This document shows positions 22,999-34,765 of a stretch of DNA of 64,000 nt, one piece after another. Numbering within the stretch: position 1 is the first letter of the stretch; every line of letters starts with the position of its first letter. This DNA is from Phragmites australis (lineage: Eukaryota > Streptophyta > Magnoliopsida > Poales > Poaceae). The notes under the pieces were generated by a model. The model did not search any database. It had not been told where the DNA came from and worked only from the letters and a program-made list of their open reading frames with translations. A program made the position numbers and the translations under genes. Location of the stretch: the NCBI RefSeq assembly GCF_958298935.1, contig NC_084932.1, forward strand, positions 2,831,501-2,895,500. The letters are read 5' to 3'.

Positions 22999-25900
22999 AT
23001 GGCGGTGGCGGCGGGGGGTGGCGACGGCGCCGAGGAGGGCGTCGGCGAGAGCTCGTCTCCGCCTCGAGAAGCGGTGCCCGCGCCCGCTGCCTCGGGTGGG
23101 AGCGGCGGCGGAGCGGGAGGCGGGGGCCTCCGCGACATCTGCCGCGAGGTGTTCGAGCGCCTCGTCGCCGACGGCCACATCGAGGCGGTGGGGGCGTCCG
23201 GCCCCGAGATTCGCGCCCAGCTGGAGGCCCACTTTAACCGGCTCCCTACCAGGTGAGTCGTTTGCTTCCGCCATCCCCTGTTTCTACCCAGCGGAAACGG
23301 TTCGTTGCGTTCGGGTGGAATGGTTCGGGGACGGAAGGTTTCGTATGCGCACCCAGGTTGGTGAATCGCTTGGGTTTGCGGCGGGATTCGCGAAATTTGC
23401 GTCGGTTTGTGCACGGATTTCGCTGAACTGTTCGTTGATTTGTCTATTCATGGATGCTACAATGAACCAGCTGCCAATCCGCCACGGGCGTGACCATTTC
23501 GCCTTGCACGCGTGTCGTTTGGCTTTGCTGTGGAATTTTAGTTGACCTGCTAGTATGCTTGAGAACTGCGTTTATTCTATTCAGCCAATGGAACAGTACT
23601 TGGTCCATGGGCCGTCTCGTTCAGCTGTGCTTGCTTGTTGGACTTTGAAATTATACTATCCAGGATTAAACTAAGTGCGCGTATTTGTTTATTTGACTTT
23701 GATGATTACATTCCGCATCTTCCAGAAAGAATATTCGGGGTGTAGCTCTGAATTGTTGACACCTTGCTATCCTGTTCTTTCTGTGGCTGTAGTCTTGTAT
23801 TTACTCTTTAGATTTGGATTTACTTGGAGACTAGACTGTTTTTGTTTGAGTTGTGGGATCAGGGATGGCAAAGGTTTCACATGTGTGATCCAAATGGGTC
23901 GTGAATAGCTCAATTCGGAGTGGGCTTAGCGAATGGTGCTATGATATCTGGATTTGTGATGGCAAAGGTTTCACATGTACTTAGTCCTTAAACCACCTTT
24001 CACATTTGTGCTCGTTGGACTTTGAAATGGTGCTATGATATCTGGATTAAAGTAAGCACATACTAGTTTTGTTTATTTAACACTGATGAGTGTGTTCACT
24101 TCCAGAAAGAATATTTGGTTTGTGGTTCTGATTTCTTGGAAGCTTTCCTTTTACCTCTGTCGTTGTAGTCTTGTAGGTTGATCATTAAAGAGTAAATTTC
24201 AAAAACCTATAATTATTTGACACATGTTGTAAAAAAACTACAACTTCTGCTGCTCATTTCAAAAACCTACAATTATTTTGACACGTGTTGCAAAAAACTG
24301 TAACTTTCTCACCGTGGACCCACCTATCATCCTCTAGCAATAGGTGGGTTTATGGTTAATCATCCTATTACATGCCATAGATGATGATAAGTGAGCCCAC
24401 GATGAGAGAGTTATAGTTTTTTACAACACGTGTCAAAATAGTTGTAGTTTTTTGAAATGTGCACTAAAAATTGTAGTTTTCTGCAACATATGTCAAAATA
24501 GTTGTAGGTTTTTGAAATTTACTCATCATTAAAATTGGATTCAATAGGGTCATCGATTATTTCATTCATACCTTCAATATTTAAATTAATGTTATTCTGC
24601 TACTCTTCCATCTCTGTGTAGCTATCAGCTGGATGTGAATGTTGACAAAGCAGAGGACGTGTTAATCCATCAGAAGGTTTTGGCAGAAGCAAAGGATCCT
24701 GATAGGCGCCCAGCATTTGTTGCGCGTTTCCTCATGGTAACAATCTTTCTTGCTGTGTTTGAGTCTTTTGTTGGGTTCTAGTTACATCAGTAAGCAATCA
24801 AGTGTTCTGTAATTTTTTTTGTATTATTAGCAAACTGTCATAAGAAGTCACAGTGACAAGCTAGTACTACATAGTCTTATTTCTCATGCCGGTCCATCAT
24901 TATTTTCCCCTGACAGTTGATTTTTTGCTGAATAAATTTCCACTTGAAAACAGTTTAAACCAGTACATCATGATGCAATAACCATTTCATCTAAACTACA
25001 TTAAGTTTCTTGATTGGGAAATCAAAAGTACACCATAATATGTCATGTGCACTGAAAACAGTGAGAGAAACACAGTTCAATGTGCGTATTTTATAATTTG
25101 AGTCTGGATGAATGCTGCGTTGATTGCTGAGAGATCTTTGATTAGATTCTTAACTATAGCAACACTTTCTGATGTATTATTTGGACTGAAAGAATCTGCT
25201 TTGCACTTTTCCCAATTGGGACTACTTGTTTGTTCTTTGAGTTGATGTCTGTTTATCTCTAGTATCACCAGTAAAAATTAGAGTTGGTTATTGACGTTAA
25301 GACTTTGATCAAAGCTTGAAGAGGTAAATGTGGATGAGACAACTAACTCTGATGCACATGAAGAAGGGGCTGACATTGGTGAAGCTCTTTCTACCAGGTA
25401 CTCATGCACTATGCTAGTGTGGTGCTTTTGTAGTTTGAGTGACCTTGACGCTGACTAGTTCTGTACTGTTTCCAACTCAACCTTTACTTCCAGAATTTTG
25501 GAAACACAACCTATTGTCAGATTATGACGCTGAGATATACAGTGTTTCAACAGGGCATCCGTAAGAACAAAGGGATAGCATACAAAGTATGTAAAAATTA
25601 ACAAAATGGGAACTATTGGTGTATTTTCAATGCGTACAACTGTTTTCATATTTTTCTTAAATATGATAAGTCATGAACTTGATGTTCGAGACTAATGGTA
25701 GTTCAAAATGCTATTAATCTCGCTATTTTGCTTGTGGGATAGATACGGAGGTTAGAAGTGGCTTTAGTCAATGAGAACATGAACCAACACAGCACCTGAC
25801 TGTAGTTACCATATGCAATTCAGCATTGACATAGTGGCTATTTTATTTTACCACATAACTTCATGTGCTTTGTTTGCCTCCCTTCATGTATGCTATATGT

Positions 25901-28900
25901 GAAAGCATAGTGCTCCTTGAGAAACCAACTAATTTATATCTTACGAGTTAGCTTAACAGATTGAGGTTTATATGCAAATTCACATTTTCTTATATAATTG
26001 TTTCATAGGTGGAATGGAAAATAAACATGGCACCTGTGTACTTTTCTGAGGCGTGTCACCCCATGTCGCTTCTTATCCAATCTGAATATAATGACAACTA
26101 CTTGTACTTCCATTAGCTCGCATTCACACCCTGCACCCGTACACACAGAAGTATCCCCTTTGGGTCCACACCTACCGTTAGAGCCTCTCATGATTTTACT
26201 AACTATCTCTGGCTGTCTGCATATTTCACAGGTCAGAGACATCATACACACACATTCATGAGATAGTCTTCTCCACTACCGACAAGCCCAAGCTCCTTAG
26301 TCAGGTCAGCAATACTATAGTTATAACACAATTTCTGTAAATTCTCGAAACCTAAAGCATCTGTGTTATTTACTAGTTTTTATTGAAAACAACTTGGCTT
26401 TATTTTAACCTTTCTGCTTGTGGATAGGCACCTTTGCAGCAGTTATTGTTTCCAAACTCTTATGCTCTCAGATATTTTTTCTACTAACATTTGCTGGTGT
26501 TTGAATTCACTAATGTGTTATAATAACATTAGTTGACCTCTTAATTTACTCATGTGTTAATGCTAATAAGTGTCGACTATCATTGGAATCATCTGTGCTT
26601 TTTTGGTTTTGTGGGCGCTTCATGGCATCTAACTATGTATAACTTGTTCTGACAGCTGTCTGCTTTGCTTTCTGACATTGGACTGAACATCAGGGAGGCT
26701 CATGTGTTCTCAACAACAGATGGTTATTCTCTTGATGTTTTTGTTGTTGATGGTTGGCCCATTGAGGTAATTTTAGTTTCTTACCATGTGATATTTTGAA
26801 TTGCCTAAATGACGAAGTTACGAAACTGATGTGTACTGATATCTTGTAAACTTTCACTTGATGTTATCTTTTGAGTCTGATGTGGTTATGATTATTTAAG
26901 AAACTTCTTCAAGATTCCATAGGATTTAGTTTTGGGATAAGTTTGCTATGTGACTATTGCTTTCCTCTCTTGGCATGGCAATCAAAAGAATCTCTAGAGT
27001 TGTCTTGAATGAGTAGGATATCTGGATATATTCTTATTGGAATGCACATAAAAATGTGATCCTATACTATATGAACAGCAATACTATATCATACAATGCT
27101 TATCGACAGAAAAGAGCATTGTTGTCCAATTCTGTATGAACAGTTCTTTTTGTACTGCTTAAGTTTGATAATTTTGCATTGTGTGATCAGGATACCAATG
27201 GTTTGCATAAGGCACTAGAAGCATCAATTTTAAGAAATGAGGTATTTTATTGGTTATCCATACACAACTTTATGCCATTCTTGAGCCTGTTTAATTATGA
27301 TAACTTGAATCCTATTCAATATGTACTGATGCGCTATCCACAAGCTAACATCACATTTCTGGCTGTTTTGGAAAATAAAAAAGGGCTCATGGTCTGGCTC
27401 TGATTCATCAACTTCAGAGAAATCACTGCCATTCCAAGCAGAAGGTTGTGAATCAGATATTGACACAAGACTTCTGAAGATTGTAAAGAAGGTTGCTTCT
27501 GGATCTTGTGGGGATATGTGAGTCACTTTTACACTTCTCAGTTTAGTTGCTGACTTGTCATATCTAATAGTGCTTTTGTCATATTAATGTGCGTATGCTT
27601 TTGTGAAGGTTTCTTGGGACTTACGCTGGTGAGGAGGTTGCTATTAAAGTCCTTAGTCCTGAGAATTTGAACCAAAATGCATGGAATGAATTTAAGCAAG
27701 AAATCTGCATATTAAGGTATTCCACATTTCTACTAAACCACTTGTGAGGTTATTATAGTTGTGTGTGCCGCTTGTAGACTGTAGTTATACTTCCTGTCTT
27801 CCTGACTATAATATGGTTAGAAAAATTATATCTGACAATAGGCATAAGTGTACATGCGTTTGTCTGCATCAGCTTGTCTGTTGCAGGCAGCAATAAATGA
27901 AGATATATATACCTTGCCTTCATCTTCTACACTTCTTTTCAGGGAAGTTGATCATCCCAATATTGTCCGATTCATTGGCTCATGCACAAAGCCACCTCAG
28001 TTTTACATAATTACAGGTGAGGCTTCATGCTAGCAATGGCCAATTTTTTAAAAGGAAAACACCATATATTTTTTTCATACTAAGAATCAGACTTCAAAAA
28101 GAATCTGGTGTCATGTCCTATAATTTGGTAGCATTGATTAAAAGTAGCATAAAGCTACTGTTAAAATATCACATCCTAGCCATGTGGGATATATTGTGTT
28201 TCTTCTGTGATGAAGTTTGTGTCATTATTTGCTCCATAGAAGCATACATGTCTTATAACAGTTCATTTCTAGTAGTAATTTAATATCTGTGTTTTATCTT
28301 GCAGAATGCATGTCTAGAGGAAGCCTGTTTGATTTCTTGCACAATGAACATAATGTCTTGGACCTCCCAACAATTCTGAAGTTCGCACTAGATGTCTGCA
28401 GAGGGATGTCTTACTTGCATCAGAAGGGCATCATTCACAGAGATTTAAAGTCTGCCAACCTTTTACTGGATAAGGATCATGTATGTAATCTATGACTATT
28501 AAGTTCTTTGATAGGAGTTGACAATATTTGCAAGTAGTGAATGTGGAGGATATTTAATGGTGCACACTGTATTTGGTTGTGCATTTTAAAGTACTGAATA
28601 TGTCAATTTATAAGTCGTTTTGTATCTCCTTTCTTTCTAGGTTGTGAAAGTGGCAGATTTTGGTCTAGCTCGTTTCCAGGATCAAGGGGGTGCTATGACA
28701 GCTGAAACTGGGACCTATAGATGGATGGCACCTGAGGTATTACTAACCGCTGGAACAATTTGACATCTGTTAAAGCTAGCCAAAGTTGAAAACACAGTTT
28801 CTAAAGTTTTTATTTGTGTTGATGTTTTTCCTTGTCTCCAAATTGAGCTTGACTTCTAACATATTAGAAAGTGTATATTTACATCATAAATATTAGAGTG

Positions 28901-30875
28901 AATTGCACAAAACTATAAGTATTGTGCCTAGTAACACAAAACTATAAGTATTGTGCACCAATTTCACACAAAACCCGATTTTAATTGAATTCATTCAAAA
29001 AATGTTTTTATGTTTCTCCAAAAATCCTAAAACTTTTATTACATATTCTATAATCCATGTGCAATCCATTTTAATTTGAATCGCCTAAAAAACATGTGTA
29101 GAATGTAAACTAAAATTCTCCAAAAAGGTACTTTTATAATTCCTAATAATTGTTAGGGTCTCAAATAAAATCTAAAAAATCTGGAAAAATTTACTAATAT
29201 TCTTCTTATATGATGGACTAATTTCTCAAATTATTTTTAGCCTTAGGTTATATGGTGAAAAAGTAAGTTCCATTGTAAATATATGAATGGAGCATTACAA
29301 AGTAAATCACCTTTTCACCATATAACATAGATATGGAAATAATTTTAGAAATTAGTACTCCCTCCGGTTTTAAATATATGACGCTTTGACCAAAATCCAG
29401 TCAGACTTTTAAAACTTTGACCGTCAATAGCTTCTAAAATATTTACTTTGGAAACATAAAAATTACACGTGTAGATTTTTCTTGAAAAATAATTTTATAA
29501 TATTATATTTTGAGGTTTCCAAAATAAATATTTTAGAAGCTATTGATGGTCAAAGTTTTAAAAGTTTGACCGGATTTTAGTCAAAACGTCATATATTTAA
29601 AACCGGAGGGAGTACATCATATAATAAGAATATTAGTGAATTTTTCCAAAATTCTTAGGATTTTATTTGAGGCCCTAACAATTGTTAGGAGTTATAAAAG
29701 TAGCTTTTTGTTGGAGAATTTTGGTTTAAATTCTACACATACTTTTTAGGTGAATCTAATTAAAATGGATTGCACATGGATTATGGAACACATACAAAAA
29801 GTTTTAGGATTTTTTGGAGAAATATAAGACCACTTTTTGGGTGAATCCAATTAAAATCGGGTTTTGTGTGAAATTGGTGTACAATATTTGTAATTTATGT
29901 TACTAGTCACAATACTTCTAGTTTTGTGTTACAAATGACACAATACTTGTAATTTTGTGCAATTCACTCTAAAATTATGACAATTAATTGTCTACACAAG
30001 GATCTGAATCAATGGCTTACAGCATGTCATATTCATATAATTTGCAATGACTATCAAGATGAAAAAAACTGAAAAACCTTTGAATCAATACTATTTTGCA
30101 TGTGTAGGTTATAAATCATCAGCCCTACGACAACAAAGCAGATTTGTACAGTTTTGCTCTTGTACTTTGGGAGCTCACGACATCCAAGGTTGTTATTTCA
30201 TTTGAGCTTATGGCTACCTGCAAAAAAAAAAGTTTATCAATTATCATTAGTGATGCTTGTCTTTGAAAATGTTTCTGATTCTTTCAGATTCCATATACTA
30301 CCATGAGTCCCCTCCAGGCAGCTGTAGGTGTGAGGCAGGTTGGTTTTTACAATCTTACTTCTGTAGTAGATACATCTGTTCATACTTCATATGCTTTTTC
30401 ACTTTCAGAAGTTATTCTTAACCTGAAGGTGGAACAAGGCAAGACTTTAATTCTGTGAACATCACTGCTCCCTAGATTTGATTCGGCCTCTGTACTTCCA
30501 TCTGGCTGTTTGTGCAATATCTATTTTACTAGAATCAGAAAGTGTATCTTGAAACATGTCAAGTATGTTAAGCATTGAACTGACCTTACCAGGGATTGCG
30601 CCCACAGCTTCCAGAAAATGGACATCCCAGGCTATTAAACTTGATGCAGAGATGTTGGGAAGCCATTCCATCTGACCGACCTTCTTTCTCAGATATAATT
30701 TCTGAACTAGAGTATATTCAGTCACAACCTCAGGTATTACCATAAGCTACACAGTTGTTTTCAAACGAATCATTGTTGGGTTCTGAAAATACGATGCTAT
30801 TTGGTTCTATTACAGGGAACATCAGGGGAGACAAGCCAGAAACAGAAGGACGTTGACCTAGGCACTAAAGATTGA
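22999..30875 (+). CDS. ACT-domain Raf-like protein kinase (STY46/STY8/STY17 type)
   Basis: Fifteen exons, all GT-AG: 22999-23252, 24622-24736, 25315-25397, 26232-26304, 26656-26766, 27191-27241, 27384-27517, 27609-27716, 27943-28016, 28305-28480, 28641-28736, 30108-30188, 30288-30338, 30593-30733, 30816-30875. They join in frame to 535 residues. After a Gly/Ala-rich start, residues about 155-215 form an ACT domain ([19 protein letters not shown]...). The kinase domain has an ASGSCGD loop (267-273), VAIK Lys287, HRDLKSAN (Asp381), DFG (Asp399) and APE (425), so it looks catalytically complete. Arabidopsis relatives are cytosolic and phosphorylate chloroplast transit peptides. After APE the usual NKADVYSF reads NKADLYSF. 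The start is the first ATG of the GC-rich exon (GCGATGGCG). Introns 1 and 11 carry MITEs. Confidence 0.95.
24190..24524. mobile_element. Mutator-like MITE in kinase intron 1
   Basis: A 335-bp foldback element begins GAGTAAATTTCAAAAACCTA and ends with its reverse complement. It is flanked by perfect 9-bp direct repeats ATCATTAAA at 24181-24189 and 24525-24533, the signature of Mutator-superfamily insertion. It has no coding capacity and lies well inside intron 1. Confidence 0.88.
28896..29969. mobile_element. Large foldback MITE in kinase intron 11
   Basis: The sequence from 28896 (GAGTGAATTGCACAAAACTA) to 29355 is mirrored, with divergence, by 29615-29969 ending GTGCAATTCACTC. The two halves form a long hairpin interrupted by a Stowaway MITE at 29358-29612. 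The flanks (TAAATATTA and TAAAATTAT) are similar but not a clean 9-bp duplication. The GAGT-AATT ends resemble the Mutator-like MITE in intron 1. Confidence 0.8.
29358..29612. mobile_element. Stowaway MITE nested in the foldback element
   Basis: A 255-bp element with inverted ends CTCCCTCCGGTTTTAAATAT and its complement, flanked by TA on both sides (29356-29357, 29613-29614). This is the standard Stowaway (mariner-derived) terminus and target. Its halves pair almost throughout. It inserted into the centre of the older foldback element. Confidence 0.92.
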
Positions 30876-31921
30876 CCCTCAGCACATACTTGTTGACAGT
30901 TTTTCCACTATCTGGTTGGCTGAGTTAGGATCCGCAGCACTAACATTGGAGAAAGTAGCATATCAATTTTCGGCCCAGTTTTGTCTGCACTTGTAGGGGC
31001 CTAATTTCTCGGTCTTACTCTCATCCTTACTGTATTAGCATCATTCTGATTTTCGGTCTTACTCTCAAAGAGGAAATCAGAATGACCCGCCTGTTGAGTT
31101 TTCGGGTTGCGATTTGATATGTGAACATTCGGATGAGCATTCACAAAATGGTGGTGGATGTTTTGAATACAACAGCTGCTGCTTATATGTAGTTACATGT
31201 CATCCATTAAGTGACAAAAGCATTATATGACATTGCATGTTCCCAGTATCTGTCCAGTGCCAAATTGAAGCCAGTGAATAATGAGTGCAAATTGAGCCTT
31301 TTGAGTTCTACTCCATTATATTCATGCTGATTGGTTCATCTTTTTTTGCGTCTTTCGTATAAGAACAAATACGATGTGTATAAAAGCCGCAGAAGAGCGT
31401 GACAACACAAGATGTTGAGTTTTTTATTCGTGTTTTTTTATACTGGTTTTACCAAGGCAGAGATGTCTAAAACCTTTCCCTAGCTTGTACCAAGAAGTAA
31501 GGCAAAGGAATCCTCCGAGTTCTAATGGCTCTCTGAACTTTCAGGATAGGAAATTCCATCAGCCCCAGCCCGCAAGTGTGTGGATTCCACTTCCACAGGA
31601 GGCAGCATTAGCTCCAAAGAGGGTAGGTTTGCTGCATTAGCATCTTCCTAATAGTGTTCAGCCTATGTCACCACAGGTACTAATTAAGATTGAAACGATC
31701 TAAAAACGAAAGACACTATGATTGAAATCAATTAGACACTGTGATTACTGTGGCAACGTACATTAGCCCAAGCTCTGAATGTTAACTAACTACATTTTCT
31801 TTGAAAGAAATTAGCTTCATTTTGAGCTTACATGTAGTTGCATCTTCCATGCAATTGCAACTGTTTGACAAGGGAAATCCAACATGCAAATGAGACGTGC
31901 AATCTCGTCTGTGACATCAAG
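30876..31921. other. 3' region of kinase gene and spacer, with one exon-like stretch
   Basis: 30876 to about 31340 is the probable 3' untranslated region. At about 31508-31624 an open stretch reads RNPPSSNGSLNFQDRKFHQP and on to LPQEAALAPKR, then meets a GT donor-like AGGGTAGGTT. It looks like a stray exon of an unrecognised gene; no other exons are found around it. The remainder shows nothing. Confidence 0.4.
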
Positions 31922-31932
31922 TAGCCATTAGT

Positions 31933-32215
31933 GAGAATAGTCGTAGCTCAGTTCGTCAGCCACTCAGGTATGAACGCTACCATCTGATCGAACTCGGGGT
32001 CTCATTAGCGGGTTTATTTCACATTTACTCTCGGGATAGATTTAGACTCAACATAGGGTACACATGTGTGTTAAGTAGGATATGTGTGTTCGTACACTGA
32101 GGATTTAGATCTCTAATGTGTCTTTAGAGTGCGGTTAGAACGTGCACGTGTGTGGAGCGTGAGTGTGATGTCTATGAGTTATATGCATTCTCGGTTATAT
32201 GCTGATAAAAAAAAA
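31933..32215 (+). mobile_element. tRNA-derived SINE
   Basis: The 5' part contains an A-box-like CGTAGCTCAGTTCGTCAGC (about 31952-31970) and a B-box-like GATCGAACTCGGGG (about 31986-32000), the internal polymerase III promoter of tRNA-related SINEs. The element ends in nine A at 32207-32215. Flanking 11-bp repeats, TAGCCATTAGT (31922-31932) and TAGCTATCAGT (32216-32226), match at 9 of 11 positions and look like an aged target-site duplication. Confidence 0.7.
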
Positions 32216-32398
32216 TAGCTATCAGTAGGGGTCCACCTCTCATTCTTGTGTTCTCCGGTCTCCACACTCCTGCGCCTCCGTGAGTTTGGTTGTCGCAGTT
32301 GTTTTTCTGCGTCTCCGTTCCACGACGTACGGTCTTCTTCGGTCGACAGCAAGCTCACCGTCCTAGGCCCAGGGTCCAAGGAGGACGCCATTGCCGCC

Positions 32399-32950
32399 AT
32401 GTCGCCGTCGTCGACGCGGCAGGTCCAGTGGCATGCGCGCTGCGGTGCTTGACGCGAGCGACGGCCCCGTTTCCGAGCGTCGTCGCCGCGCGACCCGCCG
32501 ATCGACCTGCGCGCCGTGCTCCTGACCGGCCAGGCGGGTCTCATCGCCGGAGCATGAAGCATGGCCATCGATATCGGCGAGTACGTGCGTGTCCATGCAC
32601 GCGCAGCTCGACGTCGAGCTGGCCGAGCTCAAGCGGGTTGAGACGGCCCACGGGACCCCAATGGGACAGGCCGGGCTGCCGAGCCCAGGCCAGGCCGCAG
32701 CAGCCTCGGCACTGTCGTTCGCCGCCAGGGCGGCTGTGCCGCTGCTCGCGGCGTGGTTCGTCACCAGCTACAAGGTGTGGGTGGCAGTGGTTGTGGCGAC
32801 GGCGACCGGCACGCTGGCGGTGTTCGGTTTGCTAGGGCCGGTTCTGGGCTGGGTCCTTGGTGACTTACCATGCTGGGTTCAGGGCCGTGGTGGATGGCCA
32901 TGGGGATCACATATGGGCTCAGGAAGGTGTTCAGGACCCATGGAGTTTGA
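32399..32950 (+). pseudogene. Vacuolar iron transporter homolog (VIT/CCC1 family), broken
   Basis: Pieces of a plant VIT homolog occur in the right order in different frames. From the ATG at 32399 comes RQVQW; after a one-base shift MRAAVLDASDGPVS; then LRAVLLTGQAGLIAGA, where a TGA replaces the expected Cys codon of the GACSMAIGE motif; then SMAIDIGEYV. A shift leads into MHAQLDVELAELKRVE (the VHAQ...ELAELKR cytosolic helix), then ALSFAARAAVPLLAAWF and VVVATATGTLAVFGLLG membrane helices. A last shift gives WWMAMGITYGLRKVFRTHGV with a stop at 32948-32950. VIT homologs are small multi-pass tonoplast iron/manganese transporters. Three frameshifts and one nonsense codon make this copy non-functional. 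It lies between a SINE and the defensin-like gene. Confidence 0.88.
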
Positions 32951-33335
32951 TAGCCTGAAACACTTATCATCTTGGTGTCTCAACTTAATTTGCATATCGG
33001 TGGTTTAGTACTTTAGTGTGAAGAATGTATCTAGAAATATTGATTTATGGATAGGAGGAAAATAGCACTGCTAAAAAAAGTTACAGAATTATGGGTGATG
33101 TAACTTCTAAACTCTATTCCTCTATCAAAAGAACAGGCAAAGCTCCTCCTAGCTGCCATCCATCTAATTATTCTAAATAAGAAAATAAAATGCAGTATTG
33201 CGAAGAGTCGATGAAAAAAAAAACCGGTACGTTCAATTCTGATTCACGGTATGACAAATCACCACCAGCTTATTCCCATACAAACAAACCCAACCACATC
33301 AAATCCTTTTATGGAGGTACACATATATCATGCTA
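32951..33335. other. Spacer between VIT pseudogene and defensin-like gene
   Basis: AT-rich, about 385 bp. It probably includes the defensin 3' untranslated region (minus strand) on the right side. No other feature seen. Confidence 0.5.
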
Positions 33336-33711
33336 CTAATTGTTCATGTTCATGCGCTCCGGCGCCGGCAGAGGCGACGGGCTCTTGCCAACCTGCAGTT
33401 TATCATTTGAGCACTGTATGCAAATGCAGATGTTCTTGACACCTTGAAATTCGTCGCAGAAGCCGTTGGTGTAGCCCTCGTCCCGGCACCGGGCTCTGCA
33501 GGTCGCCTTGGAGAGGCACTGGGGAACTCTGCTGCGAAAGAGTGGGCACGGGCCGATAGCTTCCACATCTGCTTAATGAAAAATAGATTCTAATGGGTGT
33601 TAGTTACAAGGTAGGAGGTAGAAGAAGAAGAATTTGTTCTTAGTTACCTGACGGCAGAAGGAACGAAAGTATCAGGACAGCAGCTGCTGCTATGATCATC
33701 TTGCAGGCCAT
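33336..33711 (-). CDS. Defensin-like secreted peptide (gamma-thionin type)
   Basis: Two exons on the minus strand: 33711-33648 and 33568-33336, joined by a GT-AG intron, encode 98 residues. Exon 1 is a clean signal peptide, MACKMIIAAAAVLILSFLLP, from the ATG at 33711. The mature part has eight Cys in the plant defensin order: GPC, PQC, ATC, ARC (C-x3-C), GFC within the gamma-core-like NGFC, then CICIQC (C-x-C-x2-C). The intron position just after the signal peptide is standard for the family. Beyond the last Cys there is an about 24-residue tail (SNDKLQVGKSPSPLPAPERM...), possibly a removable propeptide. The likely role is a secreted antimicrobial or signalling peptide. A TATA box lies about 90 bp upstream. 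Only the tail is unusual. Confidence 0.88.
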
Positions 33712-33799
33712 GGCCGAGAATTATTCTGGAGCTCGGTCGATCGGATTGAGGCGTCGGTAGCTACAATGGCATGAGTAGATCGATGGCGACGCGTATGCA

Positions 33800-33807
33800 T
33801 ATTTATA
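33800..33807 (-). promoter_or_regulatory. TATA box of the defensin-like gene
   Basis: On the minus strand TATAAATA lies about 90 bp upstream of the ATG at 33711, a normal distance for a short leader. Confidence 0.75.
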
Positions 33808-33849
33808 GACTCTCGGCATGACAACCATGGGTACGGGAACGATAGAATT

Positions 33850-34765
33850 GCATTTCTTTGGCAACCATTGATTGGTTTGGTGCTAATCTTGCAACAGTAT
33901 GATTTAGGAGAAGAGTTATTAGTACTAAAGGTTACGAGGCGTTTGAACCAATATGAGAGCAACTGACGTTTGCAACGTACTGTTACTACTTGATATTACT
34001 TCTAAATAACTTGTCACATCGGTGGAGGCCATCATGAATGTGAGCTAATATGTGTGTGAGGCTGCATTTATTATGCCTCCGGATGTTTTTTCTCTCCTCC
34101 CCTTGTAGCTATATTAACTCAGTAGATGTTATGGACGAATTGTTATATGGAGTAATCAAAATATACTACCTTTCTTTTATATTGATATATTTACACATTT
34201 GTGCTGATAAATTAAGAGTTTGCAGTTGTCATATGGGCGATCATGTTCATTGTTGCGGCATGTAAGTGCATAATTAACTCTTTCCGTGTCATATGAGTAT
34301 GAGATGAGGGGTCTGGCCTATACTGATGTTCAACATACGTATAATCATTGTGCATCATATATACATGGACAGAAGCAATTGGATTTTTAAGAAAATTCGA
34401 CCACTACTTATTCTATAGAATGCGTTTCTTTGGCAACCATTGAATTTGTTTGGTCTTGTAACAGTCTGATTTAGGATAAGAGTTATTACTAAAAAAATTT
34501 ACGAGAGTTTCAACCAAATTAAGGTCAACCGATTTTGGCAGCTGTTACTACTCTATATCACTGCTATATAACTACGTGTCATACATATTAGGTGGAGCTA
34601 GCTTAGCATAGATGTGCTAACATGAGAGTGAAACCACACTTGTTGTGCCTCTGAATGTTTTTTTGTTCTAGTTATCTCAGTAGATGTTGTAGATGGATTG
34701 ATGTATGGAGTAACAAAAATGTAGTGGTTTTCTTGATAGATTTACATTTGTTCTCATAAGTAATT
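33850..34765. repeat. Diverged direct duplication upstream of the defensin-like gene
   Basis: About 33850-34215 and 34421-34765 are direct repeats. Both contain TTTCTTTGGCAACCATTGA, a GATTTAGGA-AAGAGTTATTA phrase, TGTGCCTC/TATGCCTC followed by GATGTTTTTT/AATGTTTTTT, and TCAGTAGATGTT. The left copy is the distal promoter side of the minus-strand defensin gene, so the promoter region appears tandemly duplicated. No second defensin coding sequence was found. Confidence 0.75.

Noticed and set aside
31940..32000. A functional tRNA gene at the tRNA-like sequence
   Set aside because: A and B boxes are present but no cloverleaf with anticodon arm and acceptor stem can be formed; it is the head of a SINE.
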